Below are positions 9,947 through 18,919 of a DNA stretch of 64,000 nucleotides, piece by piece; the stretch's first letter is position 1, and the number at the start of each line of letters is the position of its first letter. Position numbers and translations under genes: made by a program. Below the pieces are notes generated by a model. The model was not told the DNA's origin. It saw only the letters and a list, made by a program, of their open reading frames with translations, and searched no databases. Source of the DNA: Rubrobacter xylanophilus DSM 9941 (lineage in GTDB: Bacteria; Actinomycetota; Rubrobacteria; Rubrobacterales; Rubrobacteraceae); the NCBI RefSeq assembly GCF_000014185.1, contig NC_008148.1, forward strand, positions 1,530,001 to 1,594,000. The letters are read 5' to 3'.

Positions 9947-10342
9947 TCAGCCCTCCCAACGCTCCTGGGGAGCGCTGCGCCACAGCGACTCCAGCCTGTA
10001 GTAGTCGCGGGCCTCGTCGGTGAAGATGTGCACCACCACGTCCAGGTAGTCGAGGCTGATCCAGGGCGACTCGCCGTCTACGCGCCGGGAGCGCGGCCGG
10101 TAGCCCTTCTCGGCCATCCGGTCGATGACCTCCTCGGCGATGCGCCGCGTCTGGCGGTCGGTCTCCGCGCTGGTGACCACGAAGTAGTCGGCGTAGGAGA
10201 CGAGCCCCCGCAGGTCGATGAGGGTGGTCTCCCGGCCGAACATAGCGTTCGCCGCCCCCGCGGCGGTCTCGGCCATCTCGCGGGTGATCTCCTCCCCGCT
10301 CCGCCCCGGGCTGTGCCGGACGGCGGGCTCCTCGCCGCTCAA
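9947..10342 (-). CDS. rsfS: Ribosomal silencing factor RsfS
   Basis: 131 aa from TTG. RsfS binds L14 and blocks 30S-50S joining in starvation. The conserved core is present (DLRGLVSYADYFVVTSAETDRQTRRIAEEV, then GESPWISLDYLDVVVHIFTDEARDYYRLESLW). The TTG start is set by a strong SD (AAGGAGG, 7 nt away) and by a TTGA overlap with the nadD stop; a longer upstream frame is an artefact of the nadD region. The rsfS-nadD-obg order is standard. Confidence 0.94.
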   Translation of the reverse strand: MSGEEPAVRHSPGRSGEEITREMAETAAGAANAMFGRETTLIDLRGLVSYADYFVVTSAETDRQTRRIAEEVIDRMAEKGYRPRSRRVDGESPWISLDYLDVVVHIFTDEARDYYRLESLWRSAPQERWEG

Positions 10343-10983
10343 GATCTCTCCTCCTTCAATAGCTCTCCTCTCGTTCGCCTTGCGTCTGCCCGGTAGAGCC
10401 CCCGGCTGAGGATTATCTCCCGGACGCCCTCGGGCACCAGATACCGGATGCTCTTGCCCTGCAGGATGCGGCGCCGGATGCCGGTGGCCGAGACGTCCAC
10501 CCGGGTGCACTCGACCGGGAAGATCCGGTCGAAGTTCTTGAGCCGGGCCTCCAGGTGCCCCAGCCGGGAGAGGTCGTAGCCGGGCCGGGTGGCCGCCACC
10601 ATCACCACCTCCTCGAGCAGCCGGTCCGGGTCCTTCCAGGAGAGCAGATTGGAGACCTCGTCCGCACCGGTTATAAAGAACCACTCCTCGCCGGGAAGCC
10701 TCTCCTTGAGCAGCGGCACCGTCTCCACGGTGTGCATGGGCCGCCCGGCGTCTATCTCGATCCTGTCGGCGGAGAACCTCTCGTTGCCCGCTATGGCGGC
10801 CAGGACCATCTCGTAGCGGTCCTCGGCCGGGGCGCGGACGCTGGAGGCCTCTTTGTGCGGGGGGATGCCGCTCGGGACGAAGACGACCCGCTCCATGCCC
10901 AGCTCGTCCATCACCTGCTCGGCCACGATCATGTGCCCCACGTGTATGGGGTCGAAGGTGCCGCCGAAGATCCCTACGCGCAT
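10339..10983 (-). CDS. nadD: Nicotinate-nucleotide adenylyltransferase
   Basis: 214 aa, ATG start (MRVGIFGGTFDPIHVGHMIVAEQ). It adenylates nicotinate mononucleotide to deamido-NAD in NAD biosynthesis. The nucleotidyltransferase motif GGTFDPIHxGH is at residues 7-17 and the second signature (VSATGIRRRILQGKSIRYLVPEGV, the ISSTxIR-type motif) is near residue 165. Normal length. It is coupled to rsfS by a 4-nt overlap and follows obg by 9 nt. Confidence 0.95.
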   Translation of the reverse strand: MRVGIFGGTFDPIHVGHMIVAEQVMDELGMERVVFVPSGIPPHKEASSVRAPAEDRYEMVLAAIAGNERFSADRIEIDAGRPMHTVETVPLLKERLPGEEWFFITGADEVSNLLSWKDPDRLLEEVVMVAATRPGYDLSRLGHLEARLKNFDRIFPVECTRVDVSATGIRRRILQGKSIRYLVPEGVREIILSRGLYRADARRTRGELLKEERS

Positions 10984-10992
10984 CCCTCTGCT

Positions 10993-12228
10993 CTACCTGA
11001 ACTCGAAGGAAACATCGCCTATCCTCACCTCGTCGCCCTCGCCGGCCCCGGCGCGGCGCAGCGCGCCCATGACCCCGCGCCGCTCCAGCTCCCTCTGGAA
11101 GTGCTCCACGCCCTCGGGGTTGTCCCAGTCGGTCTTGAGGGCCAGGCGCTCGACCTCCCGCCCCGAGACCACGTAGGCCCCGTTCTCCCGCTCCACCCTG
11201 AGCCCCCTCCAGGACGGCCGGAAGACCCGATGGCCGGGCCGGGGGGCCGCCTCCGCCGAACGCTCCAGCTCGCGGAGCCGCCGCTCCAGGAGCCGCGCGA
11301 GCTCCCCGACCCCCTCCCCGGTGCGCGCCGAGACCTGCGGCGCCCCGGGGAAGGCCTCCCCGAGGTAGGCCCGCAGCTCGGCGTCGAGCAAATCCACCTT
11401 GTTCAACACAACGAGGCTCGGCCGCCCGGAGAGGCCCGCGGCCCCGAGCTCGGCCCGGAGCGTGCGCTCGGCGCCCTCCGGGTCCTCGCTGGCGTCGAGC
11501 ACCAGCACCAGCAGCCGGGCCCGGGCGACGTGCCGCAGAAAGCGGTTGCCCAGCCCCCTCCCCTCGCTCGCGCCCGAGATGAGCCCGGGGATGTCGGCTA
11601 CCACGAAGGGCCTGGCGTATCCCCGCTCCTCCACCACGCCCAGCTGGGGGGTCAGGGTGGTGAAGGGGTAGTCGCCGACCCGCGGGCGCGCCGCGCTTAG
11701 GGCCCGCAGCAGGGAGGACTTCCCGGCGTTCGGCAGCCCCACGAGCCCCACGTCGGAGAGCACCCGGAGCTCCAGGCGGATCTCCCGCTCCTCCCCCGGG
11801 AGCCCGAGCTCGCGGAACGCGGGGGCCTGCCGCCGGGAGGTGGCGAAGGAGGCGTTGCCGCGGCCGCCCTCGCCGCCCCGCGCCGCAACGAAGGTCTGTC
11901 CCGGCTCGGCCAGGTCGGCGAGCAGCCCGCTCTCGTCGTAGACGAGCGTCCCCACCGGGACGTCCAGCACCACGTCCCGGCCGCGCTCGCCGGCGCGGTT
12001 GTTCCCCGATCCGTGGCCGCCGCGGCCGGCGGAGATCACCTTACGCCTGGAGTAGCGCTCGAGGGTCTGCAGGTCCTCCGTCGCCCGGAGGATCACCGAG
12101 CCCCCGTCGCCCCCGCGGCCCCCGTCGGGGCCCCCACGCGGGCGGTACTTCTCGCGGTGGAAGGAGACGGCACCGTCGCCCCCGCGGCCCCCGCGGACGA
12201 CGAAGCGGGCCTCGTCGATGAACTGCAA
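10993..12228 (-). CDS. obg: GTPase ObgE/CgtA
   Basis: 411 aa, ATG start. A large-subunit assembly and stress GTPase. The glycine-rich Obg fold (residues 1-155, with RGGRGGDGAVSFHREKY), the G domain with G1 GLPNAGKSSLL, G3 DIPG and G4 NKVD, and a C-terminal OCT domain (AYVVSGREVERLALKTDWDNPEGVEHFQREL) are all present, so this is the three-domain Gram-positive form. It lies downstream of rplU-rpmA, the conserved context. Confidence 0.96.
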   Translation of the reverse strand: MQFIDEARFVVRGGRGGDGAVSFHREKYRPRGGPDGGRGGDGGSVILRATEDLQTLERYSRRKVISAGRGGHGSGNNRAGERGRDVVLDVPVGTLVYDESGLLADLAEPGQTFVAARGGEGGRGNASFATSRRQAPAFRELGLPGEEREIRLELRVLSDVGLVGLPNAGKSSLLRALSAARPRVGDYPFTTLTPQLGVVEERGYARPFVVADIPGLISGASEGRGLGNRFLRHVARARLLVLVLDASEDPEGAERTLRAELGAAGLSGRPSLVVLNKVDLLDAELRAYLGEAFPGAPQVSARTGEGVGELARLLERRLRELERSAEAAPRPGHRVFRPSWRGLRVERENGAYVVSGREVERLALKTDWDNPEGVEHFQRELERRGVMGALRRAGAGEGDEVRIGDVSFEFR

Positions 12229-12259
12229 CGGGGCTAGCGCCCCCCGCGGCAGAACGCTC

Positions 12260-12520
12260 TCAGGCCGGGGCCTCCCGAACCACGCTCACCACGCTGCGGC
12301 CCCGGCTGCGGCCGAAGCGCACCCTGCCGTCCACCTTGGCGAACAGGGTGTCGTCCCCGCCGCGGCCGACGTTCAGGCCCGGGTGGACCTTCGTGCCCCG
12401 CTGACGGACGATGATGCTCCCGGCGCTCACGAACTGGTCGCCGTAGGCCTTTACGCCGAGCCGCTTGCTCTCCGAGTCCCTCCCGTTGCGGGAGGAGCCT
12501 CCGCCCTTCTTGTGCGCCAT
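12260..12520 (-). CDS. rpmA: 50S ribosomal protein L27
   Basis: 86 aa, ATG start ([24 protein letters not shown]). The N-terminal tail reaching the peptidyl-transferase centre begins directly with AHKKGG, so there is no Firmicutes-type cleavable extension. Body motifs [28 protein letters not shown] are canonical. It lies 5 nt after rplU and 31 nt before obg. Confidence 0.97.
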   Translation of the reverse strand: MAHKKGGGSSRNGRDSESKRLGVKAYGDQFVSAGSIIVRQRGTKVHPGLNVGRGGDDTLFAKVDGRVRFGRSRGRSVVSVVREAPA

Positions 12521-12525
12521 CTCCG

Positions 12526-12813
12526 CTAAACCTCCACCACTCTTATCCGGGTCAGGGCCTGCCTGTGCCCCTTCTTTCTCCGGTAGCCCTTCTTGGGCTT
12601 GTACTTGTACACCTTCAGCTTCTCTCCCCGCAGGTGCTCCAGGATCTCGGCCCGCGCGGTGCGGGGCTCGAGGTCGAGGACCCCCTCCTCCGCCCGCAGG
12701 CTCACCGGTAGCTCGACCCGGTCGCCGACCTCGCCGGCGAGCCGCTCCACGAGCAGCTCGTCGCCCTGACGCACCCTGTACTGCTTTCCGCCGCTCTTTA
12801 CGACCGCATACAT
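12526..12813 (-). CDS. rplU: 50S ribosomal protein L21
   Basis: 95 aa, ATG start ([25 protein letters not shown]). The conserved C-terminal signature [19 protein letters not shown] is present. First gene of the rplU-rpmA-obg-nadD-rsfS run, with its own promoter about 65 nt upstream. Confidence 0.97.
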   Translation of the reverse strand: MYAVVKSGGKQYRVRQGDELLVERLAGEVGDRVELPVSLRAEEGVLDLEPRTARAEILEHLRGEKLKVYKYKPKKGYRRKKGHRQALTRIRVVEV

Positions 12814-12883
12814 CTATCCAAGGCTCCCGTCTTATGACCTTCGAACTCTCTTTCGGAACACGCTCGCTGAGGCTAAGAGTATA
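12814..12883 (-). promoter_or_regulatory. rplU promoter (-10 TATACT) and 5' leader
   Basis: TATACT at 12878-12883 implies a transcript with a leader of about 60 nt before the rplU ATG. The leader contains CGAGCG and GTTCCGAAAGAGAG stretches that could fold. An autoregulatory L21 leader is possible, but I cannot match a known consensus. Confidence 0.5.
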
Positions 12884-12920
12884 ACCGGCAACCCGGGATG
12901 AGACCACCGCGCCAGCCCCC

Positions 12921-14060
12921 TCAGGGCTTGGGGTGCTTTGCCACCTCGGCGCGGGAGCGCATCGCGACGCTCTGCAGAAGCCCGAGCGAGAGGACGCTCA
13001 CCACCAGGCTGCTCCTCCCGTAGCTGATGAACGGCAGAGGTATCCCGGTCACCGGCATGATCCCCATCGTCATCCCCACGTTCACGAAGACGTGGAACAG
13101 GAAGATGGTCGCCACCCCCACCGAGATCAGAACCCCGAACCGGTCGCGGGAGATGGTGGCGATGTGCAGGATGCGCCAGATCAGGAGAAAGAACAGCAAC
13201 AGCAGCAGGAAGCTCCCCGCGAACCCCACCCGCTCGGCGAGGTTGGCGAAGATGAAGTCGGTGTGGTCCTCGGGGAGAAAGCCCAAATTGGCCAGGGTGG
13301 TCGCGTCGAGCCCCTTGCCCGTGAGCCCGCCCGAGCCGATGGCGAGCTTGGACTGGGTGACCTGGTAGCCTATCTCGCCCGCCGACTCCGGGTCCAGAAA
13401 CGCGGTGAGGCGGGCGATCTGGTACTCCTCCAGCAGCCGGAACCTGAGCGCGAGCGCGGCCGCCAGGGCCCCGGCCGCCCCCAGCGCCCCGAGCTGCCAC
13501 AGCCGGGCCCCTCCCACGTAGGCCATGACCACGAAGACGGCCCCGAAGACCAGCGCCGTCCCCAGATCCGGCTGCAGAAACACCAGCAGCGCCGGGGCCC
13601 CGACCACCCCCAGGGAACGCACGAAGACCCCGGCATCGCCCACGGCCCTCCCGGCGAAGTAGCCGGCCAGCACGATGACCATCATGAGCTTGGCGAACTC
13701 CGAGGGCTGCACCTGCACCGGCCCCACGTCGATCCAGCGCTGGGCCCCGCCGGCTGCGACCCCGACCACGAGCACCGCCAGCAGCATCAGCAGGACGCAC
13801 AGGTAGATCGGCTTTACGAGGCGCTGCCAGAAGCGGTAGTCTATGAGGGCGAGCGGTATCGCGCCGGCCAGCCCCACGGCGAAGCCTATGGACTGGTTCA
13901 CCGCGTAGGCCTCCCTGTCCGAGGTGCCCGCCACGTAGACCGCGAAGATCCCGTAGGCCGAGAGCAGCAGGGTCACCAACAGGAGCACGGGGTCCGCGGA
14001 CCTCCAGCGGTCCAGGTTGCTGAACGAGGCCGGAGCGGCCTCCCTGCCGATCATGGTCAT
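12921..14060 (-). CDS. rodA: RodA/FtsW-type SEDS peptidoglycan polymerase
   Basis: 379 aa, ATG start overlapping the mreD stop (ATGA). SEDS glycosyltransferase that polymerises lipid II during elongation. About ten membrane helices. Family motifs include the long extracellular loop with [36 protein letters not shown] and the end motif [17 protein letters not shown]. It normally pairs with a class B PBP (PBP2), but no PBP gene lies between mreD and rodA here. Confidence 0.95.
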   Translation of the reverse strand: MTMIGREAAPASFSNLDRWRSADPVLLLVTLLLSAYGIFAVYVAGTSDREAYAVNQSIGFAVGLAGAIPLALIDYRFWQRLVKPIYLCVLLMLLAVLVVGVAAGGAQRWIDVGPVQVQPSEFAKLMMVIVLAGYFAGRAVGDAGVFVRSLGVVGAPALLVFLQPDLGTALVFGAVFVVMAYVGGARLWQLGALGAAGALAAALALRFRLLEEYQIARLTAFLDPESAGEIGYQVTQSKLAIGSGGLTGKGLDATTLANLGFLPEDHTDFIFANLAERVGFAGSFLLLLLFFLLIWRILHIATISRDRFGVLISVGVATIFLFHVFVNVGMTMGIMPVTGIPLPFISYGRSSLVVSVLSLGLLQSVAMRSRAEVAKHPKP

Positions 14061-14578
14061 CTCTCAGCCTCCCAACCGCGTCCCTTGCGCCGCCGCGCCC
14101 GCCGCGCCATCCACGCCGCGAACGCGTAAGCCAGAGCGCCGTTCAGCAGGGCGTCCGGCAGAACGCCGGCGAACAGGTACCCGCCCAGCGGCGGCGCGTA
14201 CAGCCCGGCGAGCCCCCTGCCCGCCAGGTTGATGATATCGTAGGCGGCCACGGAGAGGGCGGCGACCTGGGCCATGAGGAGCCCCTCCATCCCCTTTCTC
14301 CTGACCGCCCCGGCGCGGGCCGCCAGCAGGGCCGCTATGAGGCCGCCCATGGCCCCCACCCCGAAGATGCCGCCGCCCAGGGCGTCGTAGAGCACCCCGC
14401 CGAAGAACCCGAGCAGCACCGCCTGCAGGTCCCCCAGCGGGTAGACGGCGTAGACGATGGCGAGCAGGGTGAACTTGGGCGAGACGGGGCCGAGCGTCAG
14501 GTAGGGGCTGAGCACGGCCTCCAGCAGGGCGCCGAGCGCCACGACCAGAGAGGCCCGCAGAACGGAGGTCTGCTCCAC
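14057..14578 (-). CDS. mreD: Rod-shape protein MreD
   Basis: 173 aa, GTG start. A small polytopic membrane protein with about five hydrophobic segments. Identification rests on position between mreC and rodA and on the overall MreD pattern (LLAIVYAVYPLGDLQAVLLGFFGGVLYDALGG). It ends in a strongly basic tail ([15 protein letters not shown]). Links MreC to the elongation machinery. Confidence 0.88.
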   Translation of the reverse strand: MEQTSVLRASLVVALGALLEAVLSPYLTLGPVSPKFTLLAIVYAVYPLGDLQAVLLGFFGGVLYDALGGGIFGVGAMGGLIAALLAARAGAVRRKGMEGLLMAQVAALSVAAYDIINLAGRGLAGLYAPPLGGYLFAGVLPDALLNGALAYAFAAWMARRARRRKGRGWEAER

Positions 14579-14607
14579 GCCCTAGGTCCCCCGGTGTCCG
14601 GCGCGCC

Positions 14608-15528
14608 CTACCAATCGGTGATCACCCGCACCTCCTCGAGGTCGTCCGGGTTGACCGCCGGCTCCACGACTATCTTCTTGTACTGGTCGAGGTCGGTGGA
14701 GCTAACCGACTCTATCGTGCCCACGAAGAGCCCCGGCGGGAACAGAAGCTCCCTGCCCCCCGCCCGGCCGCTGGTGACGACGTAGTCGCCCTCCTCGGCG
14801 CGGGCGCTCAGGTCCACGTACTCCACGCCGAAGTAGCCCTCGATGTTGGTCCTGAGGATGCCCTCGCCGTAGGTCACGTCCTCCTCGGTGGCCGAGGGGT
14901 CGACTTGGCCGGTGGAGGGGTCGAACTCCGCCGGCGGAACGATCCTCACCCCGGCGGCGAAGTTGTGGTCGGTCACCAGCATGACCTCGGCGGTGTGCCG
15001 GGAGACCTGCCCGGTCGTCCTCCCGACGAGGATGTTGTTCCCCACTATGACGGGCATCTGCGGCCGCACGCCGTCCTCCGTCCCGACGTTTATGGTGATC
15101 CGGTTGGTGAACTGCTCCCCAACGGGGGCGATGACCCGCGCGAGGGGCGCGTACTCGTAGCCGGGCCGCTCGCCCTCGAGCATCTGCCTAAGCCGCTCGT
15201 TCTCCCGGCGCAAATCCGAGGCCTCGGCGGCGAGCGCCTGGGCGTTGCGCAGCTCCCTCCGCAGCTCCTGCTCCTCGCCGCTGAAGGCCCCGGCCAGCCT
15301 GTCCTGCGCCACATCGAAGGGGGAGGCCGCGAGCGAGAGCAGCGCCCGCACGGGCCGCAGCACCTCCGCGGCCCCGAGCTGCACCGTGTGCAGCGGACCG
15401 CAGCCGCTGTCCGAGGTGCAGTCCCCCTCCTTCACGTAGACGGTAAAGAGCATCAGGCTCACGACGCTCAGGGCCAGCACCGCCGCGAGCCCCCCGGCCG
15501 GGCCGGACTTTTTGCGCCCGACGGACAC
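14608..15528 (-). CDS. mreC: Rod-shape protein MreC
   Basis: 306 aa. One N-terminal membrane helix (LAAVLALSVVSLMLFTVYV), a coiled coil (about residues 75-120, EEQELRRELRNAQ and EASDLRRENERLRQML), then the two beta-barrel domains with FTNRITINVGTEDGVRPQMPVI and GDYVVTSGRAGG. A two-cysteine segment after the helix (GDCTSDSGCG) could form a disulfide, which is unusual. It follows mreB by 3 nt. Confidence 0.94.
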   Translation of the reverse strand: MSVGRKKSGPAGGLAAVLALSVVSLMLFTVYVKEGDCTSDSGCGPLHTVQLGAAEVLRPVRALLSLAASPFDVAQDRLAGAFSGEEQELRRELRNAQALAAEASDLRRENERLRQMLEGERPGYEYAPLARVIAPVGEQFTNRITINVGTEDGVRPQMPVIVGNNILVGRTTGQVSRHTAEVMLVTDHNFAAGVRIVPPAEFDPSTGQVDPSATEEDVTYGEGILRTNIEGYFGVEYVDLSARAEEGDYVVTSGRAGGRELLFPPGLFVGTIESVSSTDLDQYKKIVVEPAVNPDDLEEVRVITDW

Positions 15529-15531
15529 GGC

Positions 15532-16572
15532 CTAGCCCGTAAAGAGCGCGCTGCGGTAAGAGTCGATCTCCTCCAGGCAGCGGCCGCTGCCTATCGCGAC
15601 GCACATCAGGGCGTCGTCGGCCACGTGCACGGGGATGCCCGTCTCGCGCCGCAGCCGCTCGTCCAGGTGCCTGAGCAGCGCCCCGCCGCCGACCAGCACC
15701 ATCCCCCGGTCCATGATGTCCGAGGCCAGCTCGGGGGGCGTGCGGTCCAGCGTGTCCCGCACGGCGGCGATGATAGCGTCCACCGGCACGCTTATCGCCT
15801 CGCGCACCTCCTCGCTGGTGATCACCACCGTCTTGGGCAGCCCGGTGACCAGGTCGCGCCCCCTTATCTCGGCGGACTCCTCCTCCTCGAGCCGGAAGGC
15901 GCTCCCCAGCTCTATCTTGAGCTGCTCGGCGGTCTGGGTGCCCACCGCGAGCTTGTACTCCTTCTGGATGTAGTTAGTTATGGCGTCGTCGATGTCGTCG
16001 CCGGCGATCCGGATGGAGGACTTGGTGACGATCCCGCCGAGCGAGACCACGGCGACCTCCGTGGTCCCCCCGCCTATGTCCACCACCATCGACCCCTGGG
16101 CCTCGTTGACCGGCAGCCCCGCCCCGATCGCCGCCGCGAGCGGCTCCTCTATGGTGTAGGCCTGCCGGGCCCCGGCGGCCTCGGTGGCCTCCTTGACCGC
16201 CCTCAGCTCCACCCCGGTAACGCCGGACGGCACGCACACCACCACCCGCGGCCCGACGAGCGAGCGGAAGAAGCCCCGCCGCGGCTGCACCTTGCGTATA
16301 AAGTAGGAGAGCATCTTCTCGGTGACCTCGAAGTCGGCGATCACGCCGTCCTTCAGAGGACGCATCGCGACGATGTTGCCGGGCGTCCGCCCGATCATGC
16401 TCTTCGCCGCGGAGCCCACCGCCACCACCCTGTCGGTCTTGGTGTCTATGGCGACGACCGAGGGCTCGGAGAGCACTATCCCGTGCCCCTTGACGTACAC
16501 CAGGGTGTTGGCGGTCCCCAGGTCTATCGCAACGTCTCTCCCGAACAGTCCTCCGAACATCACGCGCCCCAT
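15532..16572 (-). CDS. mreB: Cell-shape actin homologue MreB
   Basis: 346 aa. It forms dynamic membrane-associated filaments that steer the Rod system. Actin-fold nucleotide motifs are present: phosphate 1 [13 protein letters not shown], phosphate 2 [15 protein letters not shown], adenosine [14 protein letters not shown] second ATG four codons in ([15 protein letters not shown]) is nearer the usual N-terminus and may be the true start. First gene of mreBCD-rodA on the minus strand. Confidence 0.97.
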   Translation of the reverse strand: MGRVMFGGLFGRDVAIDLGTANTLVYVKGHGIVLSEPSVVAIDTKTDRVVAVGSAAKSMIGRTPGNIVAMRPLKDGVIADFEVTEKMLSYFIRKVQPRRGFFRSLVGPRVVVCVPSGVTGVELRAVKEATEAAGARQAYTIEEPLAAAIGAGLPVNEAQGSMVVDIGGGTTEVAVVSLGGIVTKSSIRIAGDDIDDAITNYIQKEYKLAVGTQTAEQLKIELGSAFRLEEEESAEIRGRDLVTGLPKTVVITSEEVREAISVPVDAIIAAVRDTLDRTPPELASDIMDRGMVLVGGGALLRHLDERLRRETGIPVHVADDALMCVAIGSGRCLEEIDSYRSALFTG

Positions 16573-16602
16573 CCATCCGTGTCCCAGGCTCCGGCCACCA
16601 GG

Positions 16603-17286
16603 CTAGAGCATCCCGTGCTCTTTCATGCTGAAGTAGCCCTCGCCCACTATGACGTGGTCGAGAACCTCTATCCCGATTATCCCCCCGGCCTCCGCGACGC
16701 GCCCGGTCACCTCCCGGTCCTCGCGGCTGGGCTCCACCCTGCCGCTCGGATGGTTGTGGGCGAGCACCACGCTCGCGGCGCTGGCCCTGATGGCCGGCTT
16801 GAAGACCTCGCGGGGGTGGACGAGCGACGAGGAGAGGGTCCCGACCGAGATGGTGGGTGCTTCTATCACCTCGTTCTTGGTGTTCAGAAGCACGACCACG
16901 AAGTGTTCCCGGTCAAGGTTGGCTATACGTCCCCTCAACAGCCCGTCTACGTCCGCCGGCGATGATATCACGGGGCGACCGGGGTTGCGAGCGACGCTCA
17001 GGCGCCGGGCGAGCTCGAGCGCGGCGAGCAGGATGCAGGCCTTGGCCTCCCCTATGCCCTTTACCTGCTTGAGCTCGTGCACGGAGGCGCCGAAGAGGTT
17101 GTGCAGCCCCCCGGCCCCGGAGATGACGTCCCCGGCGAGCTCCACGGCGGTCTTCTCCCGGCTCCCGATGCCGAAGAGCACGCCGAGAAGCTCGGCGTCG
17201 GAGAGCGCCGAGGCGCCCCCGGCGAGAAGCCGCTCGCGGGGCCTGAGCTCGGGCGGGAGCTGCTTTATGGTGTACCGGCGGCCCAT
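16603..17286 (-). CDS. radC: RadC-family JAB/MPN-domain protein
   Basis: 227 aa, ATG start. An N-terminal helix-hairpin-helix-like region (LSDAELLGVLFGIGSREK and LKQVKGIGEAKACILLAALELARR) precedes the JAMM metalloprotease-like core with LAHNHPSGRVEPSREDREVT, which supplies two His and an Asp. The family's function is unresolved despite the historic name. Position next to maf and mreB is conserved in many Gram-positives. Confidence 0.93.
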   Translation of the reverse strand: MGRRYTIKQLPPELRPRERLLAGGASALSDAELLGVLFGIGSREKTAVELAGDVISGAGGLHNLFGASVHELKQVKGIGEAKACILLAALELARRLSVARNPGRPVISSPADVDGLLRGRIANLDREHFVVVLLNTKNEVIEAPTISVGTLSSSLVHPREVFKPAIRASAASVVLAHNHPSGRVEPSREDREVTGRVAEAGGIIGIEVLDHVIVGEGYFSMKEHGML

Positions 17287-17310
17287 GCGAGGGTATTATA
17301 GGCCGCTCCG

Positions 17311-17883
17311 TCAGCCGGGCCTCACGCCGAACCGGCGGAGCATCCGGATGGTGAGCGGCAGGGGCAGCCCGACCACGTTCGTGTAGTCCCCGAAGATCCA
17401 CTCCACGAACACTGCGGCCCGGCCCTGCAGGGCGTACCCGCCGGCCTTGCCCACCCCCTCGCCGCAGGCGGCGTACCACTCCGCCTCCCCGGGCTCGAGC
17501 CTGCGCATCCTTACCTCGGTGACGGCGTGCCGGACGGCGACCCTCCCGCCCCCGGCGACGGCGACGCCGGAGTGGACCTCGTGCGTCCTGCCCTCCAGCA
17601 GGCCGAGCATCCTCCGGACGTCCCCGGCGTCCCGGGCCTGGCCGAGGATGCCGCCGGGCTCTCCCGGGAGGTAGACGACGGTGTCGGCGGCGAGCACCAC
17701 CTCCTCGCCGGGCAGGGTAGAGGCGACCGCCTCCGCCTTGCCGCGGGCGTTCGCCACGGCGGTCTCGCGCGGGTCGTCGAGCACCACCTCGGGGAAGCCG
17801 CTGCGGCGGGCCTCGAAGCCGTAGCCGGCCCTCCGCAACAGCTCCACCCTGCGGGCGGACTCGGAGGCCAGGACGAGGCCCAT
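17311..17883 (-). CDS. maf: Maf/YhdE nucleoside triphosphate pyrophosphatase
   Basis: 190 aa, ATG start ([20 protein letters not shown]). Maf proteins hydrolyse non-canonical or pyrimidine NTPs. The SxSxRR loop appears as LASESARR, and [12 protein letters not shown] and [26 protein letters not shown] are the other conserved blocks (UTP/dTTP-type YhdE subfamily features). It lies 4 nt after ndk and just upstream of radC. Confidence 0.93.
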
Positions 17884-17887
17884 CCGG

Positions 17888-18289
17888 CTAGCCTCCGAAG
17901 AAGAGCCTGAGCTCCCGCGCCGCGGACTGCGGGGAATCGGAGCCGTGGACGAGGTTGTCCGGCATGCTGAGGGCGAGGTCCCCGCGTATGGTCCCGGGGG
18001 CGGCCTTGGCCGGGTCGGTGGCGCCCATCAGGTTGCGCACCACGCCGATGGCCCCCTCCCCCTCCACGCGCATGGCGACCACGGGGGCGGAGGTGATGAA
18101 CTCGACCAGCTCCCCGAAGAAGGGCTTCTCGCGGTGCTCGGCGTAGTGCTCCTCGGCGAGCTCGCGGCTCACCCGCATCATCTTCAGGTCCCGTATGGCG
18201 AGGCCCTTGTTCTCCAGGCGGCGGATGATCTCGCCTATGAGCCTCCTGCGCACTCCGTCGCCCTTGATCAGAACGAGGGTCTGCTCCAA
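17888..18289 (-). CDS. ndk: Nucleoside diphosphate kinase
   Basis: 133 aa, TTG start with a strong SD (GAAGGAGG, spacing 7). It moves gamma-phosphate between NTPs and NDPs through a phosphohistidine. The catalytic region [15 protein letters not shown] (His in NLVHGSD) is intact. The usual KPDGV motif near the N-terminus reads KGDGV here: a glycine replaces the near-invariant proline, while the lysine is kept. Confidence 0.95.
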
Positions 18290-18323
18290 GGTGCTTCCTC
18301 CTTCTCTAGAACTTCGGGGCCTT

Positions 18324-18821
18324 CTACCAGCCGGTCTTCTTGCCGCTGCGCTGGTCCGTGCCGCAGTAGGGGCACGTCTCCCACTCCATGTTGAGCGGGC
18401 GCTCGCAGCTGAGGCAGCGCTTCTTGAGCTCCCAGCCGCACGCCGGGCAGAGGATGAAGTCCCGCTCCACCGGGCTGCGGCAGTTGGGGCACAGGGGCAT
18501 GCGGCTCCTGAGCTCCCGCTCGAGGATGGCGAGCTCCAGCTCGCGCTCGCGGGACTCCTCCACGTACTCGGGGGGGCGCACGATGAGGTAGACGAGGGTC
18601 CCCACGTAGGGGAAGAGCACCGCCACCAGCCCCCACAGGACCCGGGAGGTCCCCCGGCGCCCGGCGTCCATGTAGGTCCAGTAGACCAGCGAGAGCCACA
18701 GCACCACGACGAACAGCAAGAAGAGCTGGCCGGAGATCCTGAGCACGGGGCTCTCCAGAAAGTCGGAGATGGCCTGGAAGGGGTCGGGATCGCGCTGAAG
18801 GAGCAGCGCCGCGCCGCTCAC
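18324..18821 (-). CDS. Membrane protein with double zinc ribbon
   Basis: 165 aa, GTG start overlapping the stop of the preceding 33-aa gene (GTGA). Two membrane segments ([16 protein letters not shown] and [21 protein letters not shown]) resemble a PLDc_N-type anchor. A charged coiled-coil-like stretch ([17 protein letters not shown]) and two four-cysteine ribbons follow (CPNC...CPAC and CLSC...CPYC). Function unknown. Membrane topology puts the ribbons in the cytoplasm. Confidence 0.8.
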   Translation of the reverse strand: MSGAALLLQRDPDPFQAISDFLESPVLRISGQLFLLFVVVLWLSLVYWTYMDAGRRGTSRVLWGLVAVLFPYVGTLVYLIVRPPEYVEESRERELELAILERELRSRMPLCPNCRSPVERDFILCPACGWELKKRCLSCERPLNMEWETCPYCGTDQRSGKKTGW

Positions 18822-18919
18822 AGGATGAACCTCATCATGCCGTAGTACCCCAGGACGAAGGAGACGGCCGCCACGGCGGCGAGAAAGAGCACGAGCTTCC
18901 AGACCCCGCTAACCCTCAC
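18818..18919 (-). CDS. 33-aa single-span membrane peptide
   Basis: A 33-codon frame starting at GTG (VRVSGVWKLVLFLAAVAAVS...). It overlaps the 3' end of folC by 11 nt and the start of the zinc-ribbon gene by 4 nt. Almost all of it is one hydrophobic helix ending [10 protein letters not shown]. Coupling on both sides argues for translation. No family is recognised; it may be a partner of the downstream membrane protein. Confidence 0.55.
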   Translation of the reverse strand: MRVSGVWKLVLFLAAVAAVSFVLGYYGMMRFIL

